From assembly GCF_008704535.1 (NCBI RefSeq), contig NZ_CP023701.1, positions 4,032,501 to 4,096,500 of the forward strand: a stretch of DNA of 64,000 nt, read 5' to 3'. This DNA comes from Streptomyces subrutilus. Its GTDB lineage: Bacteria; Actinomycetota; Actinomycetes; Streptomycetales; Streptomycetaceae. The stretch's first letter is position 1; every line of letters begins with the position of its first letter. Made by a program: the position numbers and the translations under genes. Shown here in pieces: positions 45,163 through 53,623 of the stretch. The notes under the pieces were generated by a model. It saw only the letters and a program-made list of their open reading frames with translations. It searched no databases and was not told where the DNA came from.

Positions 45163-47571
45163 ATGTCCATTTCCAGTTCTGACCGTTCCGTCATGCCCGA
45201 GAACGACTCCAACGAGATCGTCGACGCCGAGGCCCTCGTGGTCACCGAGGCCATCGAGGCCGTAGTCGCCGACGAGATCATCGAGGCTCTTGAGGCCGAC
45301 GTGAGCACCGACGAGTCCTTCGAGGACTCCGCCCCCACCGACTTCGACGACGACGAGGCCGACGCCGACACCGACGCCGAGCCCACGATCACCTTCGGCG
45401 ACCTCGGTCTGCCCGACGGCATCGTGCGCAAGCTCGCGCAGAACGGCGTCACCGCCCCCTTCCCGATCCAGGCCGCCACCATCCCGGACGCCCTGGCCGG
45501 CAAGGACATCCTCGGCCGCGGCCGCACCGGCTCCGGCAAGACCCTCTCCTTCGGTCTGCCGACCCTGGCCTCGCTGGCCGGCGGCCACACCGAGAAGAAG
45601 AAGCCCCGCGCGATCATCCTCACGCCGACCCGCGAGCTCGCGATGCAGGTCGCGGACGCCCTCCAGCCCTACGGCGACGTCCTCGGCCTGAAGATGAAGG
45701 TCGTCTGCGGCGGCACCTCCATGAGCAACCAGATCTTCGCCCTGGAGCGCGGTGTCGACGTCCTCGTCGCCACCCCGGGCCGTCTGCGCGACATCATCAA
45801 CCGCGGCGCCTGCTCCCTGGCGAACGTCCAGGTCGCGGTCCTCGACGAGGCCGACCAGATGGCCGACCTGGGCTTCCTGCCCGAGGTCACCGAGCTGCTC
45901 GACCAGATCCCCGGCGGCGGCCAGCGCATGCTCTTCTCCGCCACCATGGAGAACGAGATCGGCACCCTGGTCAAGCGCTACCTGACCAACCCCGTCACGC
46001 ACGAGGTCGACAGCGCGCAGGGCAACGTCACGACCATGACGCACCACGTCCTCGTCGTGAAGCCGAAGGACAAGGCGCCGGTCACGGCCGCCATCGCCGC
46101 CCGCAAGGGCCGCACCATCATCTTCGTCCGCACCCAGCTGGGCGCCGACCGCATCGCCGAGCAGCTCGTCGAGTCCGGCGTGAAGGCCGACGCGCTGCAC
46201 GGCGGCATGACGCAGGGCGCCCGCACCCGGGTCCTCGCGGACTTCAAGGACGGTTACGTCAACGCGCTCGTCGCGACCGACGTCGCCGCCCGCGGCATCC
46301 ACGTCGACGGCATCGACCTGGTCCTGAACGTGGACCCGGCCGGTGACCACAAGGACTACCTGCACCGCTCGGGCCGCACCGCCCGCGCCGGCAAGTCGGG
46401 CGTCGTCGTGTCGCTGGCGCTGCCGCACCAGCGCCGCCAGATCTTCCGCCTGATGGAGGACGCGGGCGTCGACGCCACGCGTCACATCGTCCAGGGCGTC
46501 GGCGCGTTCGACCCGGAGGTCGCCGAGATCACCGGTGCGCGTTCGCTCACCGAGGTCCAGGCCGACTCCGCGAACAACGCCGCCAAGCAGGCCGAGCGCG
46601 AGGTCGCCGAGCTCACCAAGCAGCTGGAGCGGCTGACCCGCCGGGCCGGCGAGCTGCGCGAGGAGGCCGACCGCCTGGTCGCCCGCTCCGCCCGCGAGCG
46701 CGGTGAGGACCCGGAGGCAGCCGTCGCCGAGGTGGCCGAGGCCGCCGAGGCCGAGGTCGCGGCTGCCGCCGCCGCCGCTGCCGCCGAACTGGCCGCGCAG
46801 GAGCGCCGCGAGGAGCAGCGCGCCCAGCGCGACGACCGCGGCAACTTCGAGCGCCGCGACAACCGCGGCGGCGACCGCGACAACCGCGGTGGCGACCGGG
46901 GCGACCGTGGCGGCTTCCGTCGCGACGACCGCGGTGGCCGTCCGTCCGGCGGCTTCAACCGTGACGACCGCGGTGACCGCGGTGGCGACCGTGGCGGCTT
47001 CCGCTCCGGTGGCGACCGTCCGTCCGGCGGCTTCCGTTCCGGTGGCGACCGTCCCTCCGGTGGCGGCTTCCGTCGCGACGACCGTCCGTCCGGCGGCTTC
47101 CGCTCGGGCGGCGACCGTCCGTCCGGCGGTGGCTTCCGTCGTGACGACCGTCCCTCGGGCGGCTTCAACCGTGACGACCGCGGTGGCGACCGCGGCGGCT
47201 TCCGCTCGGGCGGCGACCGTCCGTCCGGCGGTGGCTTCCGTCGTGACGACCGTCCCTCGGGCGGCTTCAACCGTGACGACCGCGGTGACCGCGGTGGCGA
47301 CCGTGGCGGCTTCCGCCGCGACGACCGCCCGTCCTCCGGCGGCGGCTTCAACCGCGACGACCGTCCGTCCGGCGGCTTCCGCTCGGGTGGCGACCGTCCG
47401 TCCGGTGGTGGCTTCCGTCGTGACGACCGTCCCTCGGGCGGCTTCCGCTCCGGTGGCGCCGGCGACCGCCCGTACGGCCGCCGTGACGACAACCGCCCGT
47501 CGGGCTCCGGCTCCACCGGCTCCTTCGGCGGGCGCCGCGACGACAAGCCGCGCTGGAAGCGCAACGGCTGA
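45163..47571 (+). CDS. DEAD-box RNA helicase with long RGG/RDD tail
   Basis: An 802-residue helicase. An acidic N-terminus (about 12–75) is followed by the core: Q-motif region TFGDLGLPDGIVRKLAQNGV, Walker A GRTGSGKT (120–127), PTRELA, VLDEADQMADLG, FSATME, then domain 2 with HGGMTQGARTRVLADFK and HRSGRTARAG. A coiled Ala/Glu-rich segment (about 460–555) leads to some 240 residues of repeats built from RDDRPSGGF, RSGGDRPSGG and DRGGDRG units. This resembles CsdA/DeaD-type helicases with RNA-binding tails, acting in RNA unwinding and ribosome assembly. The start is uncertain; ATG at 45193 is an alternative. Confidence 0.93.
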   Translation: MSISSSDRSVMPENDSNEIVDAEALVVTEAIEAVVADEIIEALEADVSTDESFEDSAPTDFDDDEADADTDAEPTITFGDLGLPDGIVRKLAQNGVTAPFPIQAATIPDALAGKDILGRGRTGSGKTLSFGLPTLASLAGGHTEKKKPRAIILTPTRELAMQVADALQPYGDVLGLKMKVVCGGTSMSNQIFALERGVDVLVATPGRLRDIINRGACSLANVQVAVLDEADQMADLGFLPEVTELLDQIPGGGQRMLFSATMENEIGTLVKRYLTNPVTHEVDSAQGNVTTMTHHVLVVKPKDKAPVTAAIAARKGRTIIFVRTQLGADRIAEQLVESGVKADALHGGMTQGARTRVLADFKDGYVNALVATDVAARGIHVDGIDLVLNVDPAGDHKDYLHRSGRTARAGKSGVVVSLALPHQRRQIFRLMEDAGVDATRHIVQGVGAFDPEVAEITGARSLTEVQADSANNAAKQAEREVAELTKQLERLTRRAGELREEADRLVARSARERGEDPEAAVAEVAEAAEAEVAAAAAAAAAELAAQERREEQRAQRDDRGNFERRDNRGGDRDNRGGDRGDRGGFRRDDRGGRPSGGFNRDDRGDRGGDRGGFRSGGDRPSGGFRSGGDRPSGGGFRRDDRPSGGFRSGGDRPSGGGFRRDDRPSGGFNRDDRGGDRGGFRSGGDRPSGGGFRRDDRPSGGFNRDDRGDRGGDRGGFRRDDRPSSGGGFNRDDRPSGGFRSGGDRPSGGGFRRDDRPSGGFRSGGAGDRPYGRRDDNRPSGSGSTGSFGGRRDDKPRWKRNG
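46840..47510 (+). repeat. Degenerate tandem repeats in the helicase tail
   Basis: Units encoding GGDRPSGG(G)FR and RDDRPSGGFN recur with nearly identical DNA at least four times between about 47010 and 47460, indicating recent expansion by slippage or unequal recombination, with the codon frame preserved. Confidence 0.85.
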
Positions 47572-47587
47572 TCGCGCCTGATCACCC

Positions 47588-47625
47588 GACAGGGCCCCCA
47601 CGACACCGTCGTGGGGGCCCTGTCG
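47588..47625 (+). terminator. Terminator hairpin of the helicase gene
   Basis: Stem CGACAGGGCCCCCACGAC / GTCGTGGGGGCCCTGTCG with a 2-nt-extended loop (AC), 16 nt after the stop. Confidence 0.85.
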
Positions 47626-47705
47626 CCTCTCCCGGCGGGCGGCTCGCCCGATACCCGATCGGCTGCCGGGCGGTCTGCGGCTATGCTCTTGGGGGAGCAC
47701 GTGGA

Positions 47706-47778
47706 GGGCCATTAGCTCAATTGGCAGAGCAGCGGACTTTTAATCCGTTGGTTGTCGGTTCGAGTCCGACATGGCCTA
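47706..47778 (+). tRNA. tRNA-Lys(TTT)
   Basis: Acceptor GGGCCAT/ATGGCCT (G1·U72), D-arm AGCTCAATTGGCAGAGC, anticodon loop CTTTTAA (anticodon TTT), T-arm with GGTTCGAGTCC, discriminator A; CCA not encoded. Confidence 0.95.
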
Positions 47779-47819
47779 CTGCTCGCAGCGACGAGGGAAT
47801 CCCCTCCGACCTGTGCCTA

Positions 47820-47850
47820 GCGCCCCACCCGGAGTCCGCGGGTGGGGCGC
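47820..47850 (+). terminator. Hairpin after tRNA-Lys
   Basis: An 11-bp stem GCGCCCCACCC / GGGTGGGGCGC with a 9-nt loop, 41 nt after tRNA-Lys. The rest of the 308-bp gap to tRNA-fMet holds two similar TAGAGTT-containing segments (about 47984 and 48069) and no gene. Confidence 0.75.
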
Positions 47851-48086
47851 TTCGCTGTGCCGGGGTCGTTCGGGCGGTCTGACGCGGTGCCGGCCGCGCC
47901 GGGCACCGCCAACAGGGCCGCGGCATCCTCGGAGTTGTCCCGCGCCGTGCGCGGCCGTGCTGGGTGCGGGGGGTCGGTTCCGTAGAGTTTTACCGCATCT
48001 GACCTGGGGTTATTCCGTTCTGGGGGTGTGTGGAGCGCTTATTGGCACGGGGGGCGCCCCGGATGGCGTAGAGTTGTGTTTACCGA

Positions 48087-48162
<76 letters not shown>

Positions 48163-48167
48163 CAGTA

Positions 48168-48203
48168 CGAAGGCCCGGTTCCCCTTGGGGAGCCGGGCCT
48201 TCG
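48168..48203 (+). terminator. Terminator hairpin of tRNA-fMet
   Basis: A 17-bp stem CGAAGGCCCGGTTCCCC / GGGGAGCCGGGCCTTCG with one G·U and a TT turn, 8 nt after the tRNA. Confidence 0.85.
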
Positions 48204-48358
48204 TCGTTGGCGTTCCGGCCCTGCTCCCCTCACCCGGCCTCCCCTCACCCGTTCGGCCACCGCCGGGTCGCCGTCTGCCTGGCAGGGAGCCAGCCTTGGG
48301 GGCGAGGCGGCGGTGGCCCGCACCCGTGGGAGTGGCCGGGCGGCAGGAGAACAGCGTC

Positions 48359-49537
48359 ATGGGGCTGGGTCAGCGGGACGACGGCGGGCGGAGCGGCCCG
48401 GGCGGTCTCGGGAGCGGCGCGGCCCGGCTGATCGTCCGGCTGCTGCCGGGCGGCCTGATCATCCTGGGCCTCATCTTCGACCTGCTGACCCCGCCCAGTT
48501 TCACCGGTTCCCCCTTCTTCTCCGCGGCTCCGCTGATCGCCGCCCCGCTGGTCGGCTTCCGGGCGACGGCCCTGACCGGGGCGCTGGCCTCGACCGTGGT
48601 GGTCCTGCTGCACCTCTACAAGGGCACGAGCCTGCAGGCCGAGTCGCTGACCGAGTTGGCCACCGTGCTGACCGTCTCCGGACTGGCCCTCCTGATCAAC
48701 GGTGTCGTACGGCGGGGCAACGCGCAGCTCGCCTCGGCCCGCGGGATCGCCGAGGCCGCGCAGCGGGCCGTGCTGCCGACGCCGGCCGAGCGGATCGGGG
48801 GCCTGCACGTCTCCGCCCGGTACGAGGCCGCCCAGGCGGACGCCTTCATCGGCGGGGACCTGTACGCGGTCCAGGACACCCCGTACGGGGTGCGGCTGGC
48901 GGTGGGGGACGTACGGGGCAAGGGGCTGGGGGCGGTGGAGGCCGTGGCCGTGGTCCTCGGGGCGTTCCGGGAGGTCGCCGAGACCGAGCCGACGCTGGAG
49001 GCGGTGGCGCAGCGGCTGGAGCGGGCGCTCGCCCGGGAGGGCGTACGGCGCGACAGCCTGGACGCGGTGGAGGGGTTCACCACGTGCGTGCTCGGCGAGA
49101 TCCCGCCGGGGGCGGAGGTGGTGCGGCTGCTCAACCGGGGCCACCCCGAACCGCTGCTCCTGCACGCCGACGGGCGACTGGCCGTGCTGGCCCCGGCGGA
49201 TGCGGCGCTGCCGCTCGGGATGGGGGAGCTGGGGGCGTGGCCGGACCGCGCGCGGGAGTGGGGCTTCCCCGCGGGGGCCACGCTGCTGCTGTTCACGGAC
49301 GGGCTGACCGAGGCCCGGGACGTCGCGGGCGCCTTCTACGATCCGGCGGACCGGCTGCGCGGGCGGGTCTTCCCCGGGCCGGACGAACTGCTCGACGCGC
49401 TCAGCAGCGACGTGCGTCGGCACACGGGCGGCGCGGCGACCGACGACATGGCGCTGCTCGCGCTGGGGCGGCCGGGGCAGGGGCAGCCGGAGCGGCGGCG
49501 GACGGTGCCGGTGGTGCCGCGGGACGAGCGGTCGTGA
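48359..49537 (+). CDS. Membrane-anchored SpoIIE/PP2C-type serine phosphatase
   Basis: A 392-residue protein. Residues 20–120 form about four transmembrane segments (LLPGGLIILGLIFDLL, APLVGFRATALTGALASTVV, ELATVLTVSGLALLIN). After a short helix (QRAVLPTPAERIGGLHVSARY, the linker typical of this family) comes the PP2C domain with the metal-site aspartates in AFIGGDLYAV, AVGDVRGKG, LLFTDGLTEARD and ATDDMALLALG. Such phosphatases usually act on anti-sigma-factor antagonists. No sensor domain and no partner genes are adjacent. AGGAG lies 9 nt before the ATG. Confidence 0.88.
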   Translation: MGLGQRDDGGRSGPGGLGSGAARLIVRLLPGGLIILGLIFDLLTPPSFTGSPFFSAAPLIAAPLVGFRATALTGALASTVVVLLHLYKGTSLQAESLTELATVLTVSGLALLINGVVRRGNAQLASARGIAEAAQRAVLPTPAERIGGLHVSARYEAAQADAFIGGDLYAVQDTPYGVRLAVGDVRGKGLGAVEAVAVVLGAFREVAETEPTLEAVAQRLERALAREGVRRDSLDAVEGFTTCVLGEIPPGAEVVRLLNRGHPEPLLLHADGRLAVLAPADAALPLGMGELGAWPDRAREWGFPAGATLLLFTDGLTEARDVAGAFYDPADRLRGRVFPGPDELLDALSSDVRRHTGGAATDDMALLALGRPGQGQPERRRTVPVVPRDERS

Positions 49538-49830
49538 CGTTGCGTGCCCGAACGGCAGCGTTCCGCAAGCCGGCTGACGGCGCATCATGGCGTGCGTGTG
49601 GCTGAGGAGGGAGGTGGCTCGACCGATTTTTGCCCGCGTTGAACCATTTTTGTGGGCAATGGTGTTGGCCAAAGTTGTTAGGGGGGTGGCTGATTGGTGT
49701 GAACGATCAATCGCAACAGCTTGGAATCACTCCCCCGCGTCTATTACCGTTCGATAACGCAGCGCGGTCGTCCCAGCCGTCGCAAGAGACGGCGCCGTGC
49801 GCGTGCGCGTCCCCCTAGGAGTGTGCCCCG

Positions 49831-50880
49831 GTGGCCTCCAACCTGCCTGCGCCCGAGGGCACCGAGACCCAGGAGCCGCCCACCGCGGGGGCCTGGGGCG
49901 AATGGAACCCCACCGAGGACTCGGTCCGCTCCGTCCGCGGCAGGCACCGGGTGGCCAGGCAGCGCGGCGGCCTCGCCCGCAGCTCCACCGTGCTCGGCGT
50001 CGGCGTCATCGCGGCGGTCGGCGCGGGCGGCATCGCCACCGCGCAGGACCGCCCCCAGGTCGCCATCTCGCTGCCCTCGCTGCCCGACGTCATGTCCGGG
50101 AACCTCACCGGCGGCGACGCGGGCTCCGGCGCCGCCGAGGCCGGGGCGCGGCAGGCGGACACGGGCTCCGGCGAGGCCGCCGCACAGGCCGGGATCATCC
50201 CGCGCCAGTCCGACCGCCGGTCCGACGCCGGCGAGGTGCTGCGCAACCGGATCCTCCAGCAGGCCGAGTCCCAGCAGGGCGCCGCCGAGGCGCAGGCCGA
50301 AGCGGAAGCCGAGCGGGTGGCGCGGGAGGCCGCCGCGCAGGAGGCCAAGGACAAGCGCGAAGCGGCCCGCAAGGCCGCGGAGGAGGCGGCCGCGCAGGCC
50401 GAGGCCAAGGCGGCCGAGGAGGCGGCGGCGGCCCGGGAGGCGGCCGAGGCCAAGGCCGAGCAGGAGCGCGCCGCCAAGCCGGCCGGCAGCTACTCCCTGC
50501 CCACCTCGGCCTACACGCTCACCTCGCGCTACGGGACCGCCGGTTCGATGTGGTCCTCCGGGCACCACACCGGCCTCGACTTCGCCGCCCCGACCGGCAC
50601 CCCGGCCAAGGCGGTCGCCGCCGGGAAGATCGTCTCGGCCGGCTGGTCCGGTGCGTACGGCTACCGGATCGTGCTGGAGCTGGAGGACGGTACGGAGATC
50701 TGGTACTGCCACCTCTCCTCGATGTCCGTGACCTCCGGGCAGGTCGCCCCGGGCGAGACCATCGGCCGCGTCGGCGCGACCGGCAACGTCACCGGTCCGC
50801 ACCTCCACCTGGAGGTGCGCAAGGGCGGCTCCACGGTCGACCCGATGGCATGGCTGAACTCCAAGGGCCTCAGCGTCTAG
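49831..50880 (+). CDS. M23 (LytM-type) peptidase, membrane-anchored
   Basis: A 349-residue cell-wall hydrolase. One transmembrane/signal segment (about 50–68, TVLGVGVIAAVGAGGIATA), an Ala/Glu-rich coiled coil (about 130–210), then the LytM domain from residue 225 with the zinc ligands in HHTGLDFAAPTGTP (H, D) and HLHLEVRKGG (H-x-H). It likely cuts peptidoglycan cross-links during growth or spore germination. GTG start with AGGAG upstream. No c-di-AMP riboswitch was recognised in the 293-bp leader, which does contain T-rich stretches (about 49625–49660). Its 3' end overlaps the convergent PrsW gene by 11 nt. Confidence 0.9.
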   Translation: MASNLPAPEGTETQEPPTAGAWGEWNPTEDSVRSVRGRHRVARQRGGLARSSTVLGVGVIAAVGAGGIATAQDRPQVAISLPSLPDVMSGNLTGGDAGSGAAEAGARQADTGSGEAAAQAGIIPRQSDRRSDAGEVLRNRILQQAESQQGAAEAQAEAEAERVAREAAAQEAKDKREAARKAAEEAAAQAEAKAAEEAAAAREAAEAKAEQERAAKPAGSYSLPTSAYTLTSRYGTAGSMWSSGHHTGLDFAAPTGTPAKAVAAGKIVSAGWSGAYGYRIVLELEDGTEIWYCHLSSMSVTSGQVAPGETIGRVGATGNVTGPHLHLEVRKGGSTVDPMAWLNSKGLSV

Positions 50881-52198
50881 CCCGGGACCGGAACCCGCTC
50901 CGGGGAGCCGGTACGACGGTCGGTGCGGGTGCGGGTGCGGGTGCGGGTGCGTGGGCCGTGGCCGTCGGGGTGCCGGGGACGGGTGGCGCGGGTCGCGGCA
51001 AGGGGTCGAAGCGCGCCGGCAGGAGCTCCTCCATGACCGCCGCCCGCGACAGCGCGGGACCGGCCGTCGCCCGGTGCCGCCAGAGCCGGTGCAGCAACTC
51101 CCGCTCCCGCGCCGCGAAGTCCGGCTCGCCCGGCGGACCGCCGTGCCGGGCCCGGTTCCGCAACAGGGCCAGCGCGGCCGCGTCGGCCTCGTAGCGGGCC
51201 ACCGTACGGCCGGCGGCCCGGCCGCCGCTGCGCCGGGCCAGGGTGCGGGCCAGCGACCGGGCCGGTATCGAGGCCAGCGCCGGCACCTCGGCCGGGCCGA
51301 GCCACCCGGCGGCCGCGTACACCGCCAGCTCCCCGGCGACGGCCCGCAGCCGTCGCCGCCGTATCCGTACCGCCACCCACACCAGCAGCCCGAACGCCGG
51401 GACCATCACGCAGCCGTAGACCACGTAGAAGCCGTTCTCACCCCAGCGGGACGAGCCGTTCCACAGCGCGTGCATACCGATGGCGCCGGCCAGGCCGAGC
51501 AGCGGCAGGCCGACCCGGCGCGAGCGGCGCACGGCGAGGGCGGCCGCGCCGAAGCCGAGCCCGGTGAGCACCGTGAACAGCGGATGCGCGAACGGCGACA
51601 GCACTATCCGGACGAAGAAGGTCGCCGCCGTCACGGAGTCGAGCACGGGGGTGCCCTTGGCCATGTCCTCGTCGTAGGCGCTGCCCAGATAGAGGATGTT
51701 CTCGGTGAACGCGAAGCCGGTGGCGGTGAACCCGGCCACCACGAACCCGTCGGCGGGCCCGGTGAACTGCCGTCTGCGGAAGACGAACACCAGCAGCAGC
51801 GCCGCCGCCTTCGCGCTCTCCTCGACCACCGGCGCGACCGCCACCGAGCCGAGCTGGTCGGCGTCGGAGGGGTCGGCGGTGGCTGCGGCTATCCACTGGG
51901 TGGCGAAGTTGTTGGCCAGTATGGCGATCAGCGCGGCCGTGCAGGCGCCCCAGCCGAAGCAGAACAGCAACTGCGGCCAGGGTGCGGGCGCGGCCCGGCC
52001 CAGCCAGCGGAAGGCGGCCAGGAGCGGGGCGACCGGCAGCACGGCCAGCGCGAGGCCCACCAGGAAGCCGGGGGTGCCGGTCTGCTCCCGTACGAGTTCG
52101 AGGATCGCGGCGCCGGTGCAGGCGAGCAGGGCGACGAGCACGCACGTGCGGACCGCGCCCGACGGACGTGCGAGCACACGGGGGAGCGCTCGGTACAC
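50870..52198 (-). CDS. PrsW-family intramembrane metalloprotease-like protein
   Basis: A 442-residue membrane protein with about eight transmembrane segments in its first 290 residues. The PrsW motifs are present: PVVEESAKAAALLL (E-E-x-x-K), GFAFTENILYLGSAY, HPLFTVLTGLG and MHALWNG. In Bacillus PrsW cleaves the anti-sigma factor RsiW. A soluble C-terminal part of about 150 residues follows and ends in a P-A-P-A-P-A repeat encoded by a GGTGCG hexamer repeated five times (50922–50951). No anti-sigma gene is adjacent. Confidence 0.85.
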   Translation of the reverse strand: MYRALPRVLARPSGAVRTCVLVALLACTGAAILELVREQTGTPGFLVGLALAVLPVAPLLAAFRWLGRAAPAPWPQLLFCFGWGACTAALIAILANNFATQWIAAATADPSDADQLGSVAVAPVVEESAKAAALLLVFVFRRRQFTGPADGFVVAGFTATGFAFTENILYLGSAYDEDMAKGTPVLDSVTAATFFVRIVLSPFAHPLFTVLTGLGFGAAALAVRRSRRVGLPLLGLAGAIGMHALWNGSSRWGENGFYVVYGCVMVPAFGLLVWVAVRIRRRRLRAVAGELAVYAAAGWLGPAEVPALASIPARSLARTLARRSGGRAAGRTVARYEADAAALALLRNRARHGGPPGEPDFAARERELLHRLWRHRATAGPALSRAAVMEELLPARFDPLPRPAPPVPGTPTATAHAPAPAPAPAPTVVPAPRSGFRSRARR

Positions 52199-52241
52199 AC
52201 CACGACCCTACCGAGCCCCACCGACACGGGCCGTGACGTTG

Positions 52242-53090
52242 TCAGTTCGCCGTGCGACGGAAGAGCAGGTCGTGTACGACGTGTCCCTTGTCGAGCCCCT
52301 GGCCCTCGAAGCGGGTGAGCGGCCGGAAGTCGGGCCGGGGCGCGTAGCCGCCGTCCTCCCGGGTGTTCTCGAAGTCCGGGTGCGCGGTCAGGACTTCGAG
52401 CATCTGCTCGGCGTACGGCTCCCAGTCGGTCGCGCAGTGCAGCACGGCCCCGGGGGCCAGGCGGGTCGCGGCCAGGGTGAGGAACTCGGGCTGGATCAGC
52501 CGGCGCTTGTGGTGGCGGGCCTTGGGCCACGGGTCCGGGAAGTACACGCGGATGCCGGCCAGGGAGTCCGGCGGCAGCATCTCGCGGAGCAGGATGATGG
52601 CGTCGCCGTTGGCCACGCGGACGTTGGTCATGCCGCCGCGCTCGGCCAGCGCGAGCAGGTTGCCCTGGCCGGGGGTGTGCACGTCGGCGGCGAGGATGCC
52701 GGTGCCGGGGTCGGCGGCGGCCATCTGGGCCGTGGCCTCGCCCATGCCGAAGCCGATCTCCAGGACCACGGGGAGGCCGTCGAAGAGCACCTTGAGGTCG
52801 AGGACCTCGTGGCCGTCGATGTCGAAGCCCCAGGTGCCCCACAGCCGCTTCAGGGCCTCGCCCTGGCCGGTGGTGACCCGGCTGCGGCGGGGCTGGAAGC
52901 TGCGGATGCGCCGCTCGTGGTGCGAGCCGGCCGGGTCCGGCGCGGGGCCGTCGGGGAAGCGGGGCTCGGTGCGCCACTTGGGCGGCACGTACGCCTTCGC
53001 CTCCGGCTGGGGCCGCGGCTCGGTGGGGGGCGCCGCCGGGTCGGTGTGGTCCGGGAGGCGGGACGGCTGGGGGTTCATGGGCTCAGACAC
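52242..53090 (-). CDS. trmB: tRNA (guanine-N7-)-methyltransferase
   Basis: A 282-residue SAM-dependent enzyme making m7G46 in tRNA. VVLEIGFGMGEATAQMA is the SAM motif, VYFPDPWPKARHHKRRL the family signature and TREDGGYAPRPDFRPLTRFE the C-terminal tRNA-binding motif. The first 60 residues are a Pro-rich extension absent from most TrmB proteins. The GTG is preceded by TAGAAT 9 nt away, so the leader may be extremely short. Confidence 0.92.
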   Translation of the reverse strand: MSEPMNPQPSRLPDHTDPAAPPTEPRPQPEAKAYVPPKWRTEPRFPDGPAPDPAGSHHERRIRSFQPRRSRVTTGQGEALKRLWGTWGFDIDGHEVLDLKVLFDGLPVVLEIGFGMGEATAQMAAADPGTGILAADVHTPGQGNLLALAERGGMTNVRVANGDAIILLREMLPPDSLAGIRVYFPDPWPKARHHKRRLIQPEFLTLAATRLAPGAVLHCATDWEPYAEQMLEVLTAHPDFENTREDGGYAPRPDFRPLTRFEGQGLDKGHVVHDLLFRRTAN

Positions 53091-53199
53091 AATGCGCTGA
53101 TTCTACGACGGGGGTGGGGGCGCGGCGGTGCCCTGCGGTGCCCTGCGGGGCTCGGGCGGGGGTGGGGCGCGGCCGCGGTGCGGTCGGGCACGGCACCTC

Positions 53200-53560
53200 T
53201 GGGCCCGCGGGCGCCGGAGATGCGGGGCGGGTGCCTCGGCCCGCTTTGCCGGGGGCCGGCACCTTCAGCTTGGCCGGAGTGCGGGGGCCGGGTTACTTCA
53301 ACCTCGCCGGCGTGTGAGGCGCGGCTCTGGGCGGAGCCGGGCCCGCGGGGGCGCACAGTCAGCCATTCCTCGGCGGGGGCCGGGCATGTCAGCCCTGCCG
53401 GCTTCGTTGGAGGGGCCCGGCCATGTCAGCCTCGCCGGCTTGCTTGGCGGGGCCGGGCATCTTCAGCCGGGCCCGCTTCCTTGGCTGGGTCCGGCGATCC
53501 CAGCCTCGCCGGCGTGTGAGGCGCGGGTCCGGGCGGAGCCCGCTTCCCGGCGGAGCCGGG
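53200..53560. repeat. Intergenic repeat field
   Basis: The 533-bp gap 53091–53623 is built of degenerate repeats. An identical 23-bp stretch (starting CCTCGCCGGCGTGTGAGG) occurs at 53302–53324 and 53504–53526, each followed by a CGGGCGGAGCC-like segment. Variants of 'GGGGCCGGGCAT…CAGCC…GCCGGCTT' recur at about 53380–53500. This resembles a dispersed intergenic repeat I recall from many Streptomyces genomes. No gene is supported here. Confidence 0.75.
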
Positions 53561-53623
53561 GTGTTGTGGGGGTGGGCCAGGGCCGGCGCGGGCCCGCGTA
53601 TTCGGCTTCGGGGGCGGCGTTGG

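Noticed and set aside
49538..49830. c-di-AMP (ydaO-type) riboswitch before the M23 peptidase
   Set aside because: Such peptidases often have this riboswitch in Streptomyces, but I could not find its conserved core in this leader. A covariance-model search would settle it.
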